A stretch of DNA of 64,000 bases from Flagellimonas nanhaiensis (GTDB taxonomy: Bacteria; Bacteroidota; Bacteroidia; Flavobacteriales; Flavobacteriaceae). The stretch lies in assembly GCF_003382275.1 (NCBI RefSeq), contig NZ_QTJX01000001.1:1488001-1552000 (forward strand). Direction: 5' to 3'. Below, piece after piece: positions 43,915 through 53,527 of this stretch (its first letter is position 1; each line of letters starts with the position of its first letter). The notes under the pieces are model-generated. The model had not been told where the DNA came from, made no database searches, and was given only the letters and a program-made list of their open reading frames with translations. Both the position numbers and the translations under genes were made by a program.

Positions 43915-45306
43915 ATGAAAAACAACAAAATAAACATTCACTTTTTAGGAGCTGCTGGAACCGTTACCGGTTCAAAATATCTCTTGGATACCGGCGAACG
44001 CAAAATCTTGATTGATTGTGGTCTTTTTCAAGGGCTAAAAGAACTACGTCTAAAAAACTGGGAGTATCCACCCGTTGAAGTCTCGGAAATTGATGCGGTC
44101 TTGCTTACGCATGGGCACATGGACCATACAGGCTATCTGCCCAGATTGGTCAAACAGGGTTTTAAGGGGCCCATTTATGGAACGTACCCCACCCTGGACA
44201 TTGCCAAAATCATATTGAACGATAGTGCCAAGATTCAAGAACAGGAAGCCGAACGGGCCAATAAGGAAGGTTATTCCAAACACAGCCCCGCCGAACCACT
44301 TTATGACTTAAAGGATGTTGAAAAAACCGTTCCCTTTTTTAAGGGAGTACCCCCCGGCCAATGGCTGCCCTTAATGAAAAACATAAAGGCTAGATTTCAG
44401 TACAACGGCCATATCCTAGGTGCTACCTACATTGAATTGGATGTTCTCGGAAAACGTTTTGTTTTTTCAGGGGATATCGGCAGAACCAACGATTTATTGC
44501 TATATCCACCGCTAAAACCAAAAAAGGCGGATGTTCTTTTTATAGAATCGACCTATGGCGGCAGGTTTCATCCCGAAGAGGCGGAGGCACTTCCCGAAAT
44601 TGAAAAATTGGTCAACAAAACCATTGAAAGGGGCGGAAGCCTTTTCATACCAAGTTTTTCCGTAGAGCGTGCCCAATTGATGATGCTGATATTTTGGAGG
44701 TTGTTAAAACAAAATAAAATTCCCAAAGTACAGATGATTATGGACAGCCCGATGGGGGCCAACGTACTGGAACTGTTCCATCGAACTAGAGACTGGCATA
44801 GGTTGGAAGATGCTGAGTGTGACGAAATATGTTCGCACTTTACGGTCGTAAGCAGTTATCGGGAAACAATGGAATTGAGAAGCGATGATACACCTAAAAT
44901 CGTCATCGCTGGAAGCGGAATGCTCACGGGAGGTAGAATGCTTAATTACTTGGAAACCCAGGCGCAAAAACCAAAAAACACCTTGCTTTTTGTTGGGTAT
45001 CAAGCAGAAGGTACTCGGGGACGGAAATTGTTGGACGGCGACAGGGAATTGAGAGTGTACGGAAAAACAGTATCCTTTCAAATGGAGGTGGCAGAAATAG
45101 AAGGGCTTTCGGCGCATGCCGACCATGCCGAACTATTGGATTGGCTAAGCAAGGTCGAACAGAAACCGGAAAGGATATTTATTGTTCACGGAGAGAAGGA
45201 AGGTGCGGAGGCATTGCAAAAAGGCATTAAGGAAACTTATGATTGGGATTCTGAAATTCCCAAATTATATAGCATTGAATCCGTAGAAACTTTTCAAAAC
45301 AGTTAA
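43915..45306 (+). CDS. beta-CASP metallo-beta-lactamase RNase-like protein
   Basis: A 463-residue MBL-fold protein. The zinc motif is LLTHGHMDHTGYLPRL at about residue 61-76 and the later FSGDIGR; the beta-CASP insert follows from about 200 (FIPSFSVERAQLMMLIFWRL), then GSGMLTGGRMLNYLE and the RMMBL end LSAHADHAELLDWLSKVEQ with IFIVHGEKEGAEAL. These are the hallmarks of CPSF73-like RNases and RNase J relatives that cleave RNA. No KH domain. Its target here is unknown. Between the small acidic gene and the AMP phosphorylase gene. Confidence 0.9.
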   Translation: MKNNKINIHFLGAAGTVTGSKYLLDTGERKILIDCGLFQGLKELRLKNWEYPPVEVSEIDAVLLTHGHMDHTGYLPRLVKQGFKGPIYGTYPTLDIAKIILNDSAKIQEQEAERANKEGYSKHSPAEPLYDLKDVEKTVPFFKGVPPGQWLPLMKNIKARFQYNGHILGATYIELDVLGKRFVFSGDIGRTNDLLLYPPLKPKKADVLFIESTYGGRFHPEEAEALPEIEKLVNKTIERGGSLFIPSFSVERAQLMMLIFWRLLKQNKIPKVQMIMDSPMGANVLELFHRTRDWHRLEDAECDEICSHFTVVSSYRETMELRSDDTPKIVIAGSGMLTGGRMLNYLETQAQKPKNTLLFVGYQAEGTRGRKLLDGDRELRVYGKTVSFQMEVAEIEGLSAHADHAELLDWLSKVEQKPERIFIVHGEKEGAEALQKGIKETYDWDSEIPKLYSIESVETFQNS

Positions 45307-45329
45307 TGGACTAGATTATAGGAATACTA

Positions 45330-45345
45330 TTGGTGGCATCACCAA
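45330..45345 (+). other. Short hairpin in the gap before AMP phosphorylase
   Basis: TTGGTG (45330-45335) pairs with CACCAA (45340-45345) over a GCAT tetraloop. It is 23 bases after the beta-CASP stop and about 30 bases before the next start. The downstream sequence is A-rich rather than T-rich, so it is not a clear terminator; it may mark a processing site inside the operon message. Confidence 0.35.
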
Positions 45346-45375
45346 CACTATTAAAAATAAAATAACGAAAAGGTT

Positions 45376-46878
45376 ATGGAAGAAAAATCGAGTACTTTAA
45401 AATATAAACACTTGGGCATTTATACACAGAACGAACATGTGGTTTATATGCGGGAAGATTGCCATGTCTGTGTTTCCGAAGGTTTTGAAGCATTAACCAG
45501 AATCCGGGTATCCAATTTCAATACTTCCATCGTTGCCAGTCTTAATGTAATAACGTCGGATGTGCTGCTAGCCGGAGAGATAGGCTTATCGGAAGCGGCG
45601 GCGAAAAAATTAAAAGTGTCCGGAAATGAAACACTAAGGGTGTCGCACTTGGAACCTATAGATTCGTTAAGCCATGTAAGGGCCAAAATCTACAATCAAA
45701 AACTAGCTTATACGGCCTTCGAAGAAATCATTACAGATATTGTTGAAGGAGATTACTCCAACATTCATCTTTCGGCTTTTATTACGGCCTGTGCCGGAAA
45801 TAGATTGGATGTCAATGAAATCTCGAATCTCACACAAGCCATGATAGCTTCTGGAAAACAATTGGATTGGAACAAAAAAATCGTAGTCGATAAACATTGT
45901 ATCGGTGGCTTGCCAGGAAACCGAACAACACCCATCGTTGTAGCCATTGTTGCAGCCTACGGGCTTACCATGCCCAAAACATCATCGAGAGCCATTACTT
46001 CCCCGGCAGGAACAGCCGATACCATGGAGGTATTGACCAATGTTACCCTTTCTTTGGAAGAAATCAAAGCAGTTGTTGAAAAAGAAGGCGGATGTTTTGT
46101 TTGGGGGGGTACCGCCCAATTAAGTCCGGCAGATGATATGCTCATCAAAATTGAAAAAGCCTTGGATATTGATAGCGAAGGGCAGTTGATTGCATCGGTT
46201 CTTTCCAAAAAAGCGGCAGCAGGTTCTACCCATGTGGTCATTGATATTCCTGTCGGCGAAACGGCCAAGGTTCGTACCAATGACGCTGCCATGAAGCTTA
46301 AGGAACATCTCGAAGTCGTGGGCAAAGCTGTTGGCCTTACTACAAGAGTAGTTATTACAGATGGCACACAGCCTGTCGGCAGAGGTATTGGTCCAGCCCT
46401 TGAAGCAATGGACATCCTTAGTGTACTCAAGAATGAAGTTGATGCACCGAAAGACCTAAGAGAAAGGGCAGTTCTGTTGGCGGGCGAGCTGTTAGAGCTT
46501 TCTGGCGAAATCGAATCGGGAAAAGGAAAGCAAACCGCCAGAGGGCTATTGGAATCAGGTAAGGCATATAACAAATTTCTCGCTATCTGTAAAGCCCAAG
46601 GTAATTTTAAACAACCTCTCCTAAAACCTTATAAATTCGAAATAAAAGCCAAAAAAACAGGTGTTTTACGGCGTATTGACAATAGAAAGATTGCAAAACT
46701 CGCCAAACTTTCAGGTGCGCCCCAATCAAAATCTGCCGGTATTTTACTGAACGTTCATTTGAACGATGAAATAGAAAAAGGCCAGTTGCTGTATACGCTC
46801 TTTGCAGAATCGCAAGGTGAGTTGAATTATGCCTTGGAATATTATGAGAACCATGACGATATTATAACAATAGAATAA
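45376..46878 (+). CDS. AMP phosphorylase / thymidine phosphorylase-family enzyme
   Basis: A 500-residue phosphorylase. The N-terminal extra segment of about 80 residues, the signatures DKHCIGGLPGNRTTPIVVAI and SSRAITSPAGTADTMEVL, and the length match the archaeal AMP phosphorylase group more than bacterial DeoA (about 440). AMP phosphorylase converts AMP and phosphate to adenine and ribose-1,5-bisphosphate; thymidine phosphorylase cleaves thymidine. No ribose-1,5-bisphosphate isomerase or RuBisCO is present in the window, so the downstream fate of the sugar is open. A PRPP synthetase gene follows after 11 bases. Confidence 0.87.
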   Translation: MEEKSSTLKYKHLGIYTQNEHVVYMREDCHVCVSEGFEALTRIRVSNFNTSIVASLNVITSDVLLAGEIGLSEAAAKKLKVSGNETLRVSHLEPIDSLSHVRAKIYNQKLAYTAFEEIITDIVEGDYSNIHLSAFITACAGNRLDVNEISNLTQAMIASGKQLDWNKKIVVDKHCIGGLPGNRTTPIVVAIVAAYGLTMPKTSSRAITSPAGTADTMEVLTNVTLSLEEIKAVVEKEGGCFVWGGTAQLSPADDMLIKIEKALDIDSEGQLIASVLSKKAAAGSTHVVIDIPVGETAKVRTNDAAMKLKEHLEVVGKAVGLTTRVVITDGTQPVGRGIGPALEAMDILSVLKNEVDAPKDLRERAVLLAGELLELSGEIESGKGKQTARGLLESGKAYNKFLAICKAQGNFKQPLLKPYKFEIKAKKTGVLRRIDNRKIAKLAKLSGAPQSKSAGILLNVHLNDEIEKGQLLYTLFAESQGELNYALEYYENHDDIITIE

Positions 46879-46889
46879 AAAAAGGACAA

Positions 46890-47783
46890 ATGAAAACTAT
46901 ATTATTCAGTCTTCTGGGAAACCAAGAACTCACGGAATTATTGGCAGAGAAAATGAAAGCGGAAATCGGGGAATGTACCATACGCAAATTTCCGGATGGG
47001 GAATCCTACACGCGTATCCTTTCCGATGTAAAAGACAAATGTGTAATCATGGTCTGCACCTTGCACGAACCCGATGAAAAACTATTGCCATTGTATTTTT
47101 TAAGCCACACCGCAAAATCTTTGGGCGCGATGTGCACATGCTTGGTGGCTCCCTATTTGGCCTATATGCGGCAAGACAAGGTTTTTCATAAGGGCGAAGG
47201 GGTTACTTCTGGGTTTTTCGGAAAATTGATTTCTGGTTTTGCAGATAGCATCACGACCATTGACCCGCATCTACATAGAATACATTCGTTGGGCGAGGTA
47301 TACAACATTCCGAACAGGGTCATTCATGCAGCGGACGAAATCTCCAAATACATCAAGGAGAACATTCATAATCCGGTACTTATCGGGCCCGATTCCGAAA
47401 GTGAGCAATGGGTTTCCGATGTGGCAAAAAAAGCGGGAGTACCCTTCACGGTGTTACAAAAGGTCCGCCATGGCGACCGTGATGTTGAAGTTTCCGTTCC
47501 CGATGTAGATAAATATAAGGAAGCGACGCCAGTTTTAGTAGACGACATCATTTCTACGGCCCGGACCATGATAGAAACTACGGAGCATTTGAAAAGTGCG
47601 GGAATGAAACCTGCAATATGCATTGGCATTCATGCCGTATTTTCAGGAAATGCCTATCAAGATTTGTGGGACGCTTATGTGGAGGACATCATTACCTGCA
47701 ACACGATTCCACACCAGTCAAATAAAATTGATTTGAGCGATGTGATCGCCAAGGAAGTAAAAGAGTTGATGCACCACATATGA
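46890..47783 (+). CDS. prs: Ribose-phosphate pyrophosphokinase (PRPP synthetase)
   Basis: A 297-residue enzyme with the Prs folds: TIRKFPDGESYTRILSDVKD for the N-terminal ribose/ATP side, IGPDSESEQWVSDVAKKAG, and the PRPP loop PVLVDDIISTARTMIETTEH. Its shorter length and the loop sequence resemble the archaeal class rather than the 310-320 residue housekeeping form. It makes PRPP from ribose-5-phosphate and ATP. It is followed, with a four-base overlap, by a secreted hypothetical gene. In concert with the phosphorylase upstream it may feed nucleotide salvage. Confidence 0.9.
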   Translation: MKTILFSLLGNQELTELLAEKMKAEIGECTIRKFPDGESYTRILSDVKDKCVIMVCTLHEPDEKLLPLYFLSHTAKSLGAMCTCLVAPYLAYMRQDKVFHKGEGVTSGFFGKLISGFADSITTIDPHLHRIHSLGEVYNIPNRVIHAADEISKYIKENIHNPVLIGPDSESEQWVSDVAKKAGVPFTVLQKVRHGDRDVEVSVPDVDKYKEATPVLVDDIISTARTMIETTEHLKSAGMKPAICIGIHAVFSGNAYQDLWDAYVEDIITCNTIPHQSNKIDLSDVIAKEVKELMHHI

Positions 47784-48433
47784 AAATAGGATTGCACTTA
47801 ATAGTATACGTTTTTATGATTTTTTCCGCATACCCACAAGATAAAATGTTGATTGGACAATTGTCCGATAGATTGGTGGTACGGGAAAATTTTGATAAAA
47901 ATGGAGACTTTCTGAACAAGCAAACTTTTAAAGCCGGAAAGCTAAAAGAAGCCAATGGTTACTATGAAATTGTTGTCACAACCGAGCTTTTTGATGAAAA
48001 AGGCACCCCGACCGATAAATATACCACCACTTACCGATGCAAACCGGATGAATCCAGTATTATAGTAATGGCCTTCCCTTTTTCAAAGCCAAAATCCAAG
48101 GAAACCGAAATCAATACAGTGTCCAAAAATTTCAAGGAACTCTATGACCTTGGGAACTTAGAGAATGTTGAACTCGAAATGAGCTTTGATTCGGGATTGT
48201 TGAACTTCTTTGGTTCCAACAGTAAGATTAAAATTTATGACCGCGTGTTGGAATCTAACGGAAATGGGAAAACAATCAAATCCAAAATCAATATTAAGGC
48301 CTATGCCATTGGTATACGAATTAAACAATTGGACTATGTTGCAAGTGAAAAACTTACAAGTGAGAACTTGTTATCATTCCAGAAATTTACCGAGAAAGAC
48401 GGCAGCTATTTTACGATGACATACAAACAATAA
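47780..48433 (+). CDS. Secreted hypothetical protein
   Basis: A 217-residue protein with a signal peptide (MKIGLHLIVYVFMIFSAYPQ). The mature part is beta-rich with KQTFKAGKLKEANGYYEIVV, TYRCKPDESSIIVMAFPFSK and SKEIKI-like strands; it has two close halves and no Cys pair. I do not recognise the family. The start ATGA overlaps the stop of the prs gene, which suggests coupled translation. Its link to nucleotide metabolism is unclear and may be only positional. Downstream is a 97-residue gene three bases away. Confidence 0.65.
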   Translation: MKIGLHLIVYVFMIFSAYPQDKMLIGQLSDRLVVRENFDKNGDFLNKQTFKAGKLKEANGYYEIVVTTELFDEKGTPTDKYTTTYRCKPDESSIIVMAFPFSKPKSKETEINTVSKNFKELYDLGNLENVELEMSFDSGLLNFFGSNSKIKIYDRVLESNGNGKTIKSKINIKAYAIGIRIKQLDYVASEKLTSENLLSFQKFTEKDGSYFTMTYKQ

Positions 48434-48436
48434 ATT

Positions 48437-48730
48437 ATGAGAAACTATGACACCCTATCAGAAGCAATTAATGACTTACAGATCAGGGGATATACCTATG
48501 ATTTCAATTTGGCCCCCGACTGTATAAAATGTGCTTCATTGGAATTGGAAATCCATCCCGAAGAATTTGATGTGGATGAAACCCATCGTTTTGAAGGTAT
48601 GAGCAGTACGGACGATAACAGTGTTCTTTATGCCATTTCATCAAAAGATGGTATAAAGGGGCTTTTGGTAGATGCCTATGGGGTCTATGCTGAAAATATC
48701 TCGGAAGCAATGCGAAAAAAATTACGATAA
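48437..48730 (+). CDS. Small conserved protein often misnamed PRPP synthetase
   Basis: A 97-residue cytoplasmic protein: YDTLSEAINDLQIRGYTYDF, then LELEIHPEEFDVDETHRFEG and a final SKDGIKGLLVDAYGVYAENI. Bacteroidota genomes label such proteins phosphoribosylpyrophosphate synthetase, but it is far too short and lacks PRPP and ATP motifs, so I treat the name as an error carried in databases. It is probably a small alpha/beta regulator or binding protein. Operon position between the prs-associated genes and the copper ATPase makes it a true gene. Confidence 0.75.
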   Translation: MRNYDTLSEAINDLQIRGYTYDFNLAPDCIKCASLELEIHPEEFDVDETHRFEGMSSTDDNSVLYAISSKDGIKGLLVDAYGVYAENISEAMRKKLR

Positions 48731-48747
48731 CCCTTAAATAGAATACT

Positions 48748-50898
48748 ATGGACAATCACGAAGAGCAAAAGAACAAAAAAATGGACCATTCTAAAATGAA
48801 TCACGACAAAGATGACCATTCAAAAATGGATCACTCGAAAATGGAAGACCCAAAATCGGACGACCATAGCAAGATGGATCATAGTAAAATGGATCACGGT
48901 TCTGGCGACCATTCAGGTCATAATCCAGGTCACGGTCAAATGGGTCACGACCATCACAAAATGATGATTGCCGATTTTCGAAAACGGTTTTGGGTAACGC
49001 TCGTGCTAACCATTCCCATATTGTTCTTCTCGCCAATGATACAGGAGTTTTTCGGATATGAATTTCTCTTACCAGGAAACCCATATATCCTATTTGCACT
49101 ATCTACCATCGTCTATTTCTATGGAGGTTGGCCTTTCTTAAAAGGTTTTTGGTCAGAGGTCAAAAAGGGTGCACCTGGAATGATGACCCTAATTTCCATG
49201 GCCATAAGCGTTGCCTACTTTTATAGTACTGCCACAGTATTCGGACTAAGAGGTGAAGATTTTTTCTGGGAACTTTCAACACTGATCGCAATTATGCTTT
49301 TAGGCCATTGGATAGAAATGAAAAGTGTGCTAGGTGCATCAAAAGCCTTACAGCTATTAGTAAGTATGATGCCCGCCGAAGCCCACAGGGTAAAGGGTGA
49401 TACTATAGAAGATATTCCCTTGGAAGATTTGTTAAAAGACGATGTGATTTTAGTAAAGCCAGGTGAAAAAGTTCCTGCTGATGGGATTATAGTAGATGGT
49501 TCGAGTTACTTAAATGAATCAATGCTTACAGGGGAATCCAAGCCAGTGAAAAAAGATGAGAACGACAAAGTAATTGGAGGCTCAGTAAACGGCAATAGCA
49601 CCTTAAAGGTTAAGGTAGAACATACCGGAAAGGACAGTTATCTCAACAAAGTAATCACAATGGTTGAGGAAGCGCAAAAGACCAAATCTAAAATGCAGAA
49701 CCTTTCCGATAGGGCGGCAAAATGGTTGACATACATAGCCCTGGCAATTGGTTTTGGCACATTGGCAGTTTGGTTGATTTTAGGCTTCCCTTTTGTATAT
49801 GCCTTGGAGAGAATGGTAACGGTTATGGTTATCGCTTGCCCACACGCATTAGGACTTGCCATTCCGTTAGTTGTCGCTATATCTACCGCAGTATCCGCCC
49901 AAAATGGCTTACTGATAAGAAATCGAACGGCTTTTGAAGAATCCCGAAAAATATCAGCTTTGTTGTTTGATAAAACCGGAACATTGACCAAAGGTGATTT
50001 TGGTGTCACAAGAGTTGAATCGGTTAAACAAGAATATTCAACAGAAGAAATCTTAAGGCTTTCAAGTGCCTTGGAACAGAGCTCGGAACATCCTATTGCA
50101 GTTGGAATCATAAAAAAGGTCAAAGAAGATAATATTACAATCCCGAAACCAAAAAACTTTAATGCCATTACTGGTAAAGGTGTAGAGGCCAATGTGGAAG
50201 GTAAGCAAGTGAAAGTAGTAAGTCCGGGTTATTTAAGGGATGAAAAAATTGCAATTCCTGAAGATGCCTATAGCGATGCCGCTGAAACGGTGGTTTTTGT
50301 TCTAATCGATGGAAAATTGGTCGGTTATATTGCCTTAGCGGATGAGATTAGACCGGAATCCGCTGAAGCCATCAAAATTTTCAAAAAGAACAACATCAAA
50401 GTCTTGATGGCCACCGGGGACAATGAAAAAACCGCCAAGGCTGTTAGCGATAAATTAGGGTTGGATGGCTATTATGCCGAGGTACTACCCCATCAAAAAG
50501 TGGAAATCGTAAAAGAGTTGGAAAGCAAAGGAGAGTTTGTGGCCATGACGGGCGATGGGGTCAATGACGCACCTGCATTGGCACAAGCCAACGTTGGAAT
50601 AGCTGTGGGCTCCGGCACCGATGTCGCTGCGGAGACTGCCGACATTATTCTAGTAAACAGTAACCCACAGGATATTGCCAATTTGATTTTGTTCGGCAAG
50701 GCCACCTACAACAAGATGATCCAGAACTTGATATGGGCCACCGGCTATAACGTGGTCGCCATCCCATTGGCAGCAGGTGTTTTGTACTCATCAGGCTTTG
50801 TACTGGGTCCCGCAGTTGGTGCCGTGTTTATGAGTTTGAGCACCATTATTGTAGCCATTAACGCCCAATTGTTGAAAAGAAAAATTGGGAAAAAGTAA
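48748..50898 (+). CDS. copB: CopB-type P1B ATPase with His/Met-rich head
   Basis: A 716-residue heavy-metal P-type ATPase. Instead of an HMA domain the first 72 residues are His/Met/Asp-rich (KMDHSKMNHDKDDHSKMDH and similar). Catalytic parts: TGES at 261-264, membrane site CPH at 364-366, DKTGT at 408-412, SSEHP near 430-450 and GDGVNDAPALAQ near 605. CPH with a His/Met head is the P1B-3 class, which exports Cu(II) or Ag(I). It complements CopA (CPC) at 674. It overlaps the MFS gene downstream by one base (TAATG). Confidence 0.93.
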   Translation: MDNHEEQKNKKMDHSKMNHDKDDHSKMDHSKMEDPKSDDHSKMDHSKMDHGSGDHSGHNPGHGQMGHDHHKMMIADFRKRFWVTLVLTIPILFFSPMIQEFFGYEFLLPGNPYILFALSTIVYFYGGWPFLKGFWSEVKKGAPGMMTLISMAISVAYFYSTATVFGLRGEDFFWELSTLIAIMLLGHWIEMKSVLGASKALQLLVSMMPAEAHRVKGDTIEDIPLEDLLKDDVILVKPGEKVPADGIIVDGSSYLNESMLTGESKPVKKDENDKVIGGSVNGNSTLKVKVEHTGKDSYLNKVITMVEEAQKTKSKMQNLSDRAAKWLTYIALAIGFGTLAVWLILGFPFVYALERMVTVMVIACPHALGLAIPLVVAISTAVSAQNGLLIRNRTAFEESRKISALLFDKTGTLTKGDFGVTRVESVKQEYSTEEILRLSSALEQSSEHPIAVGIIKKVKEDNITIPKPKNFNAITGKGVEANVEGKQVKVVSPGYLRDEKIAIPEDAYSDAAETVVFVLIDGKLVGYIALADEIRPESAEAIKIFKKNNIKVLMATGDNEKTAKAVSDKLGLDGYYAEVLPHQKVEIVKELESKGEFVAMTGDGVNDAPALAQANVGIAVGSGTDVAAETADIILVNSNPQDIANLILFGKATYNKMIQNLIWATGYNVVAIPLAAGVLYSSGFVLGPAVGAVFMSLSTIIVAINAQLLKRKIGKK

Positions 50899-52157
50899 TG
50901 AATAGAAAGGACAAACTTAACAGGATATTTTTAGTGCTGTTAAGTTTATTTGTGGTAATGCTCGGGTACGGTATTTTATTGCCTACCCTGCCCTATTACA
51001 CGGAAAGACTGGCTCTAAAAGACAATCTGGATACGGACCTTATCAACTTCCATATCGGAATGTTAACCAGTATTTATCCATTGTTCCAGCTCTTGTTCGT
51101 TATCGTCTGGGGCAAGCTTTCCGATAAATACGGCCGTAAACCTATAATACTATTGGGGCTTGTAGGTTTTGTCGTGATGAACTTGCTAACGGGTCTTGCC
51201 ACTTCCCTGTCGATGCTATATATAGCCCGTATCATAGGGGGCATCTTTACGTCTGCGGTTATTCCTGTCAGTAATGCTTATTTAAGTGATATCACTTCAG
51301 AAAAGCGAAGGACCAAAATAATGGCCTGGTCTGGGGTCGCTATCAGTTCCGGTGTGATATTTGGCCCTGTTCTGGGGGGATTTCTGTCGCAAACGAACCT
51401 ACACTATACATACTCTTTTGGAGTGTTCCACTTAGACCGTTTTTCGGTTCCCTTTATTTTGGCAGCTCTTTTGGGCTTTGTGGTATTGCTGATAATCATA
51501 AAATGGCTGAAGAATACCGAAATAAAAAATCGTATTGCTTCTGAGGCAGTCAAATTCAGTTTTTCCCTGAGTAACTATTTTATCATTTTGTTGCTCTTGT
51601 CCTTTGTGATGCAGTTCGTGGTTACCTTGTTTGAGACCGTGTTTTCAATTTATGGGAAGGATGAGTTGGCCTTTACAACCAATCAGGTGGGTATTGGTTT
51701 TATGCTTTGTGGTTCCGTTATGGCAGTTTTACAGCCTGTATTTGCGACCTATGGAGAAAAAATGCTGACCTCGAAACAGCAAATAACATTGGGGTTATTG
51801 ATTTCCGGTGTTTCGCTAGTTGTCTTCCCTTTTGTGAGCGGTGAACTATACATTTATGTTACTATAATAATTTTCGCAGCAGGGGGAGCCATGGTAACAC
51901 CAAACCTGCTTTCGGCAGTTTCTTTGATTTCCAAGGAAAACACGGGAAGGAATATATCCATTCAAAGTTCCACGAATAGTATCGGTCAAATTTTGGGTCC
52001 GGTATTGGGGACTTGGCTAATAGCGGGAGGGTTTTATTATCCTTTTATTATTGCCGGTACAACCATTTTGGGTGCTATGGGACTGGTTTATTTTTTGAAT
52101 CGACCAAATAAAGGGATTGACAGGCCATTATTGGCCGACCAGCATAAAAAAGGGTAG
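50898..52157 (+). CDS. MFS drug-efflux-type transporter
   Basis: A 419-residue MFS protein with about twelve helices. The helix 2-3 loop has GKLSDKYGRKPIILLGLVGF and helix 5 has GVAISSGVIFGPVLGGFLS, both typical of tetracycline/multidrug exporters (TetA type). The start overlaps the stop of the P1B ATPase (TAATG). The substrate is unknown; a role beside metal export is not established. A PLD-family gene follows after two bases, so all three are probably on one message. Confidence 0.88.
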   Translation: MNRKDKLNRIFLVLLSLFVVMLGYGILLPTLPYYTERLALKDNLDTDLINFHIGMLTSIYPLFQLLFVIVWGKLSDKYGRKPIILLGLVGFVVMNLLTGLATSLSMLYIARIIGGIFTSAVIPVSNAYLSDITSEKRRTKIMAWSGVAISSGVIFGPVLGGFLSQTNLHYTYSFGVFHLDRFSVPFILAALLGFVVLLIIIKWLKNTEIKNRIASEAVKFSFSLSNYFIILLLLSFVMQFVVTLFETVFSIYGKDELAFTTNQVGIGFMLCGSVMAVLQPVFATYGEKMLTSKQQITLGLLISGVSLVVFPFVSGELYIYVTIIIFAAGGAMVTPNLLSAVSLISKENTGRNISIQSSTNSIGQILGPVLGTWLIAGGFYYPFIIAGTTILGAMGLVYFLNRPNKGIDRPLLADQHKKG

Positions 52158-52159
52158 CG

Positions 52160-53353
52160 ATGGACCATCGATATGCACTTAGAAAACGTAGTAAAACAGC
52201 ACTTCAAAATGCTGTTGACAATTCGAAATATGTTGAATTGGTCCGTTCGGGAGAAGACTATTTTTTAAGGCTGGAAATGTTAATCGATAGGGCAGAAAAA
52301 GAAATCCATTTACAGACCTACATTTTTGAAAACGATGACACGGGAAACCGTATAGCCTCCTGTTTAAAGAAAGCCGCTCAACGAAAAGTAAAGGTATATG
52401 TCTTATTGGATGCCTATGGTAGCGCTGCATTACCCGATAGTTTTGCCCAGGATTTGGTACAGCATGGTATTTTACTTCGTTTTTTTTCGCCTTTATTCTC
52501 CTTGAACAATTTTTATATCGGCAGGCGGATGCATCATAAAATTGCGGTCGCCGATGAAAAAATAGCGTTGATAGGCGGAATCAATATTGCCAATAAATAC
52601 CACGGAACCACAGGTTCGGAACCTTGGTTGGACTATGCCGTTCAGTTGAATTGCCCGGCAGCTGAAAATCTTCAAAAACTGTGTAGCGACTATTTTTTCA
52701 AAAAAGGAAGCTCAAAAAAAATACCACCCGTGTTACATTCGGCAGGTAGGGCACTCGTGGGAATTTTACAGAACGACTGGCTACAGCAAAAAACGGAAGT
52801 CTGTGATGCCTACACGAACGCCTTCATTCATGCCGAAAAGGAAATAGTTATCATAGGCTCGTATTTTTTGCCTGGAAGCAGAATAGCAAAGGCATTGAAA
52901 AAGGCCTGTAAAAGAGGAATAAAAACAACGGTGATCTTAGCGGGCATTAGCGATGTGCCTTTGGTACGTAGGGCTACCGAACATTTGTACTCCTCTTTTC
53001 TAGACCACCATATGAGAATCTATGAGTGGAACAAATCCGTGGTACACGGTAAAGCTGCGGTAGTAGATAATAAATGGTCTACCATAGGCTCATTTAACTT
53101 GAACAGTCTTAGTTGTTATGGCAGTATTGAAATGAACGTAGAAGTTCACTCGGTCAATTTTGCCAAAATTCTTCGGGCCGACTTTGAAATGGTTATAAGC
53201 CAGTGTAGCGAAATTACAAAGGGGAGTCTAAGACAAAGAGCCGGTATATTCAATAAGTTGGGTAATTGGATTTCTTACCAAATGGTACGCACAGCCATGC
53301 TTTTTCTAACCTTTCTTCCGCATTTAAGGTTTTTGAAAAATTATAGGTTATAA
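52160..53353 (+). CDS. Phospholipase D / cardiolipin synthase-like protein
   Basis: A 397-residue protein with two HKD catalytic motifs: RRMHHKIAVADEKIALIGGI near residue 123 and VVHGKAAVVDNKWSTIGSFN near residue 295. Two HxKxxxxD motifs mark cardiolipin synthases and related phosphatidyltransferases. It has no obvious N-terminal membrane helix, but the last 30 residues (MVRTAMLFLTFLPHLRFL) are hydrophobic and may attach to the membrane. It could remodel the membrane under stress. Two bases after the MFS gene. Alternatives are a PLD-type nuclease. Confidence 0.88.
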   Translation: MDHRYALRKRSKTALQNAVDNSKYVELVRSGEDYFLRLEMLIDRAEKEIHLQTYIFENDDTGNRIASCLKKAAQRKVKVYVLLDAYGSAALPDSFAQDLVQHGILLRFFSPLFSLNNFYIGRRMHHKIAVADEKIALIGGINIANKYHGTTGSEPWLDYAVQLNCPAAENLQKLCSDYFFKKGSSKKIPPVLHSAGRALVGILQNDWLQQKTEVCDAYTNAFIHAEKEIVIIGSYFLPGSRIAKALKKACKRGIKTTVILAGISDVPLVRRATEHLYSSFLDHHMRIYEWNKSVVHGKAAVVDNKWSTIGSFNLNSLSCYGSIEMNVEVHSVNFAKILRADFEMVISQCSEITKGSLRQRAGIFNKLGNWISYQMVRTAMLFLTFLPHLRFLKNYRL

Positions 53354-53527
53354 TATGTTGGCAAGTGGTTAAATGGTTTCGCCTCTTTATCTGTCTGTAC
53401 GGACAAGGCGATAAATCATGAGGCACAACAACTTAAAAAAGGAAATATATAATCGATGATGGAATACAAGTGGAAACTACACTTTGAAAAACACATAAGC
53501 AATCAGTAATATTCAAAAACAATAGCA

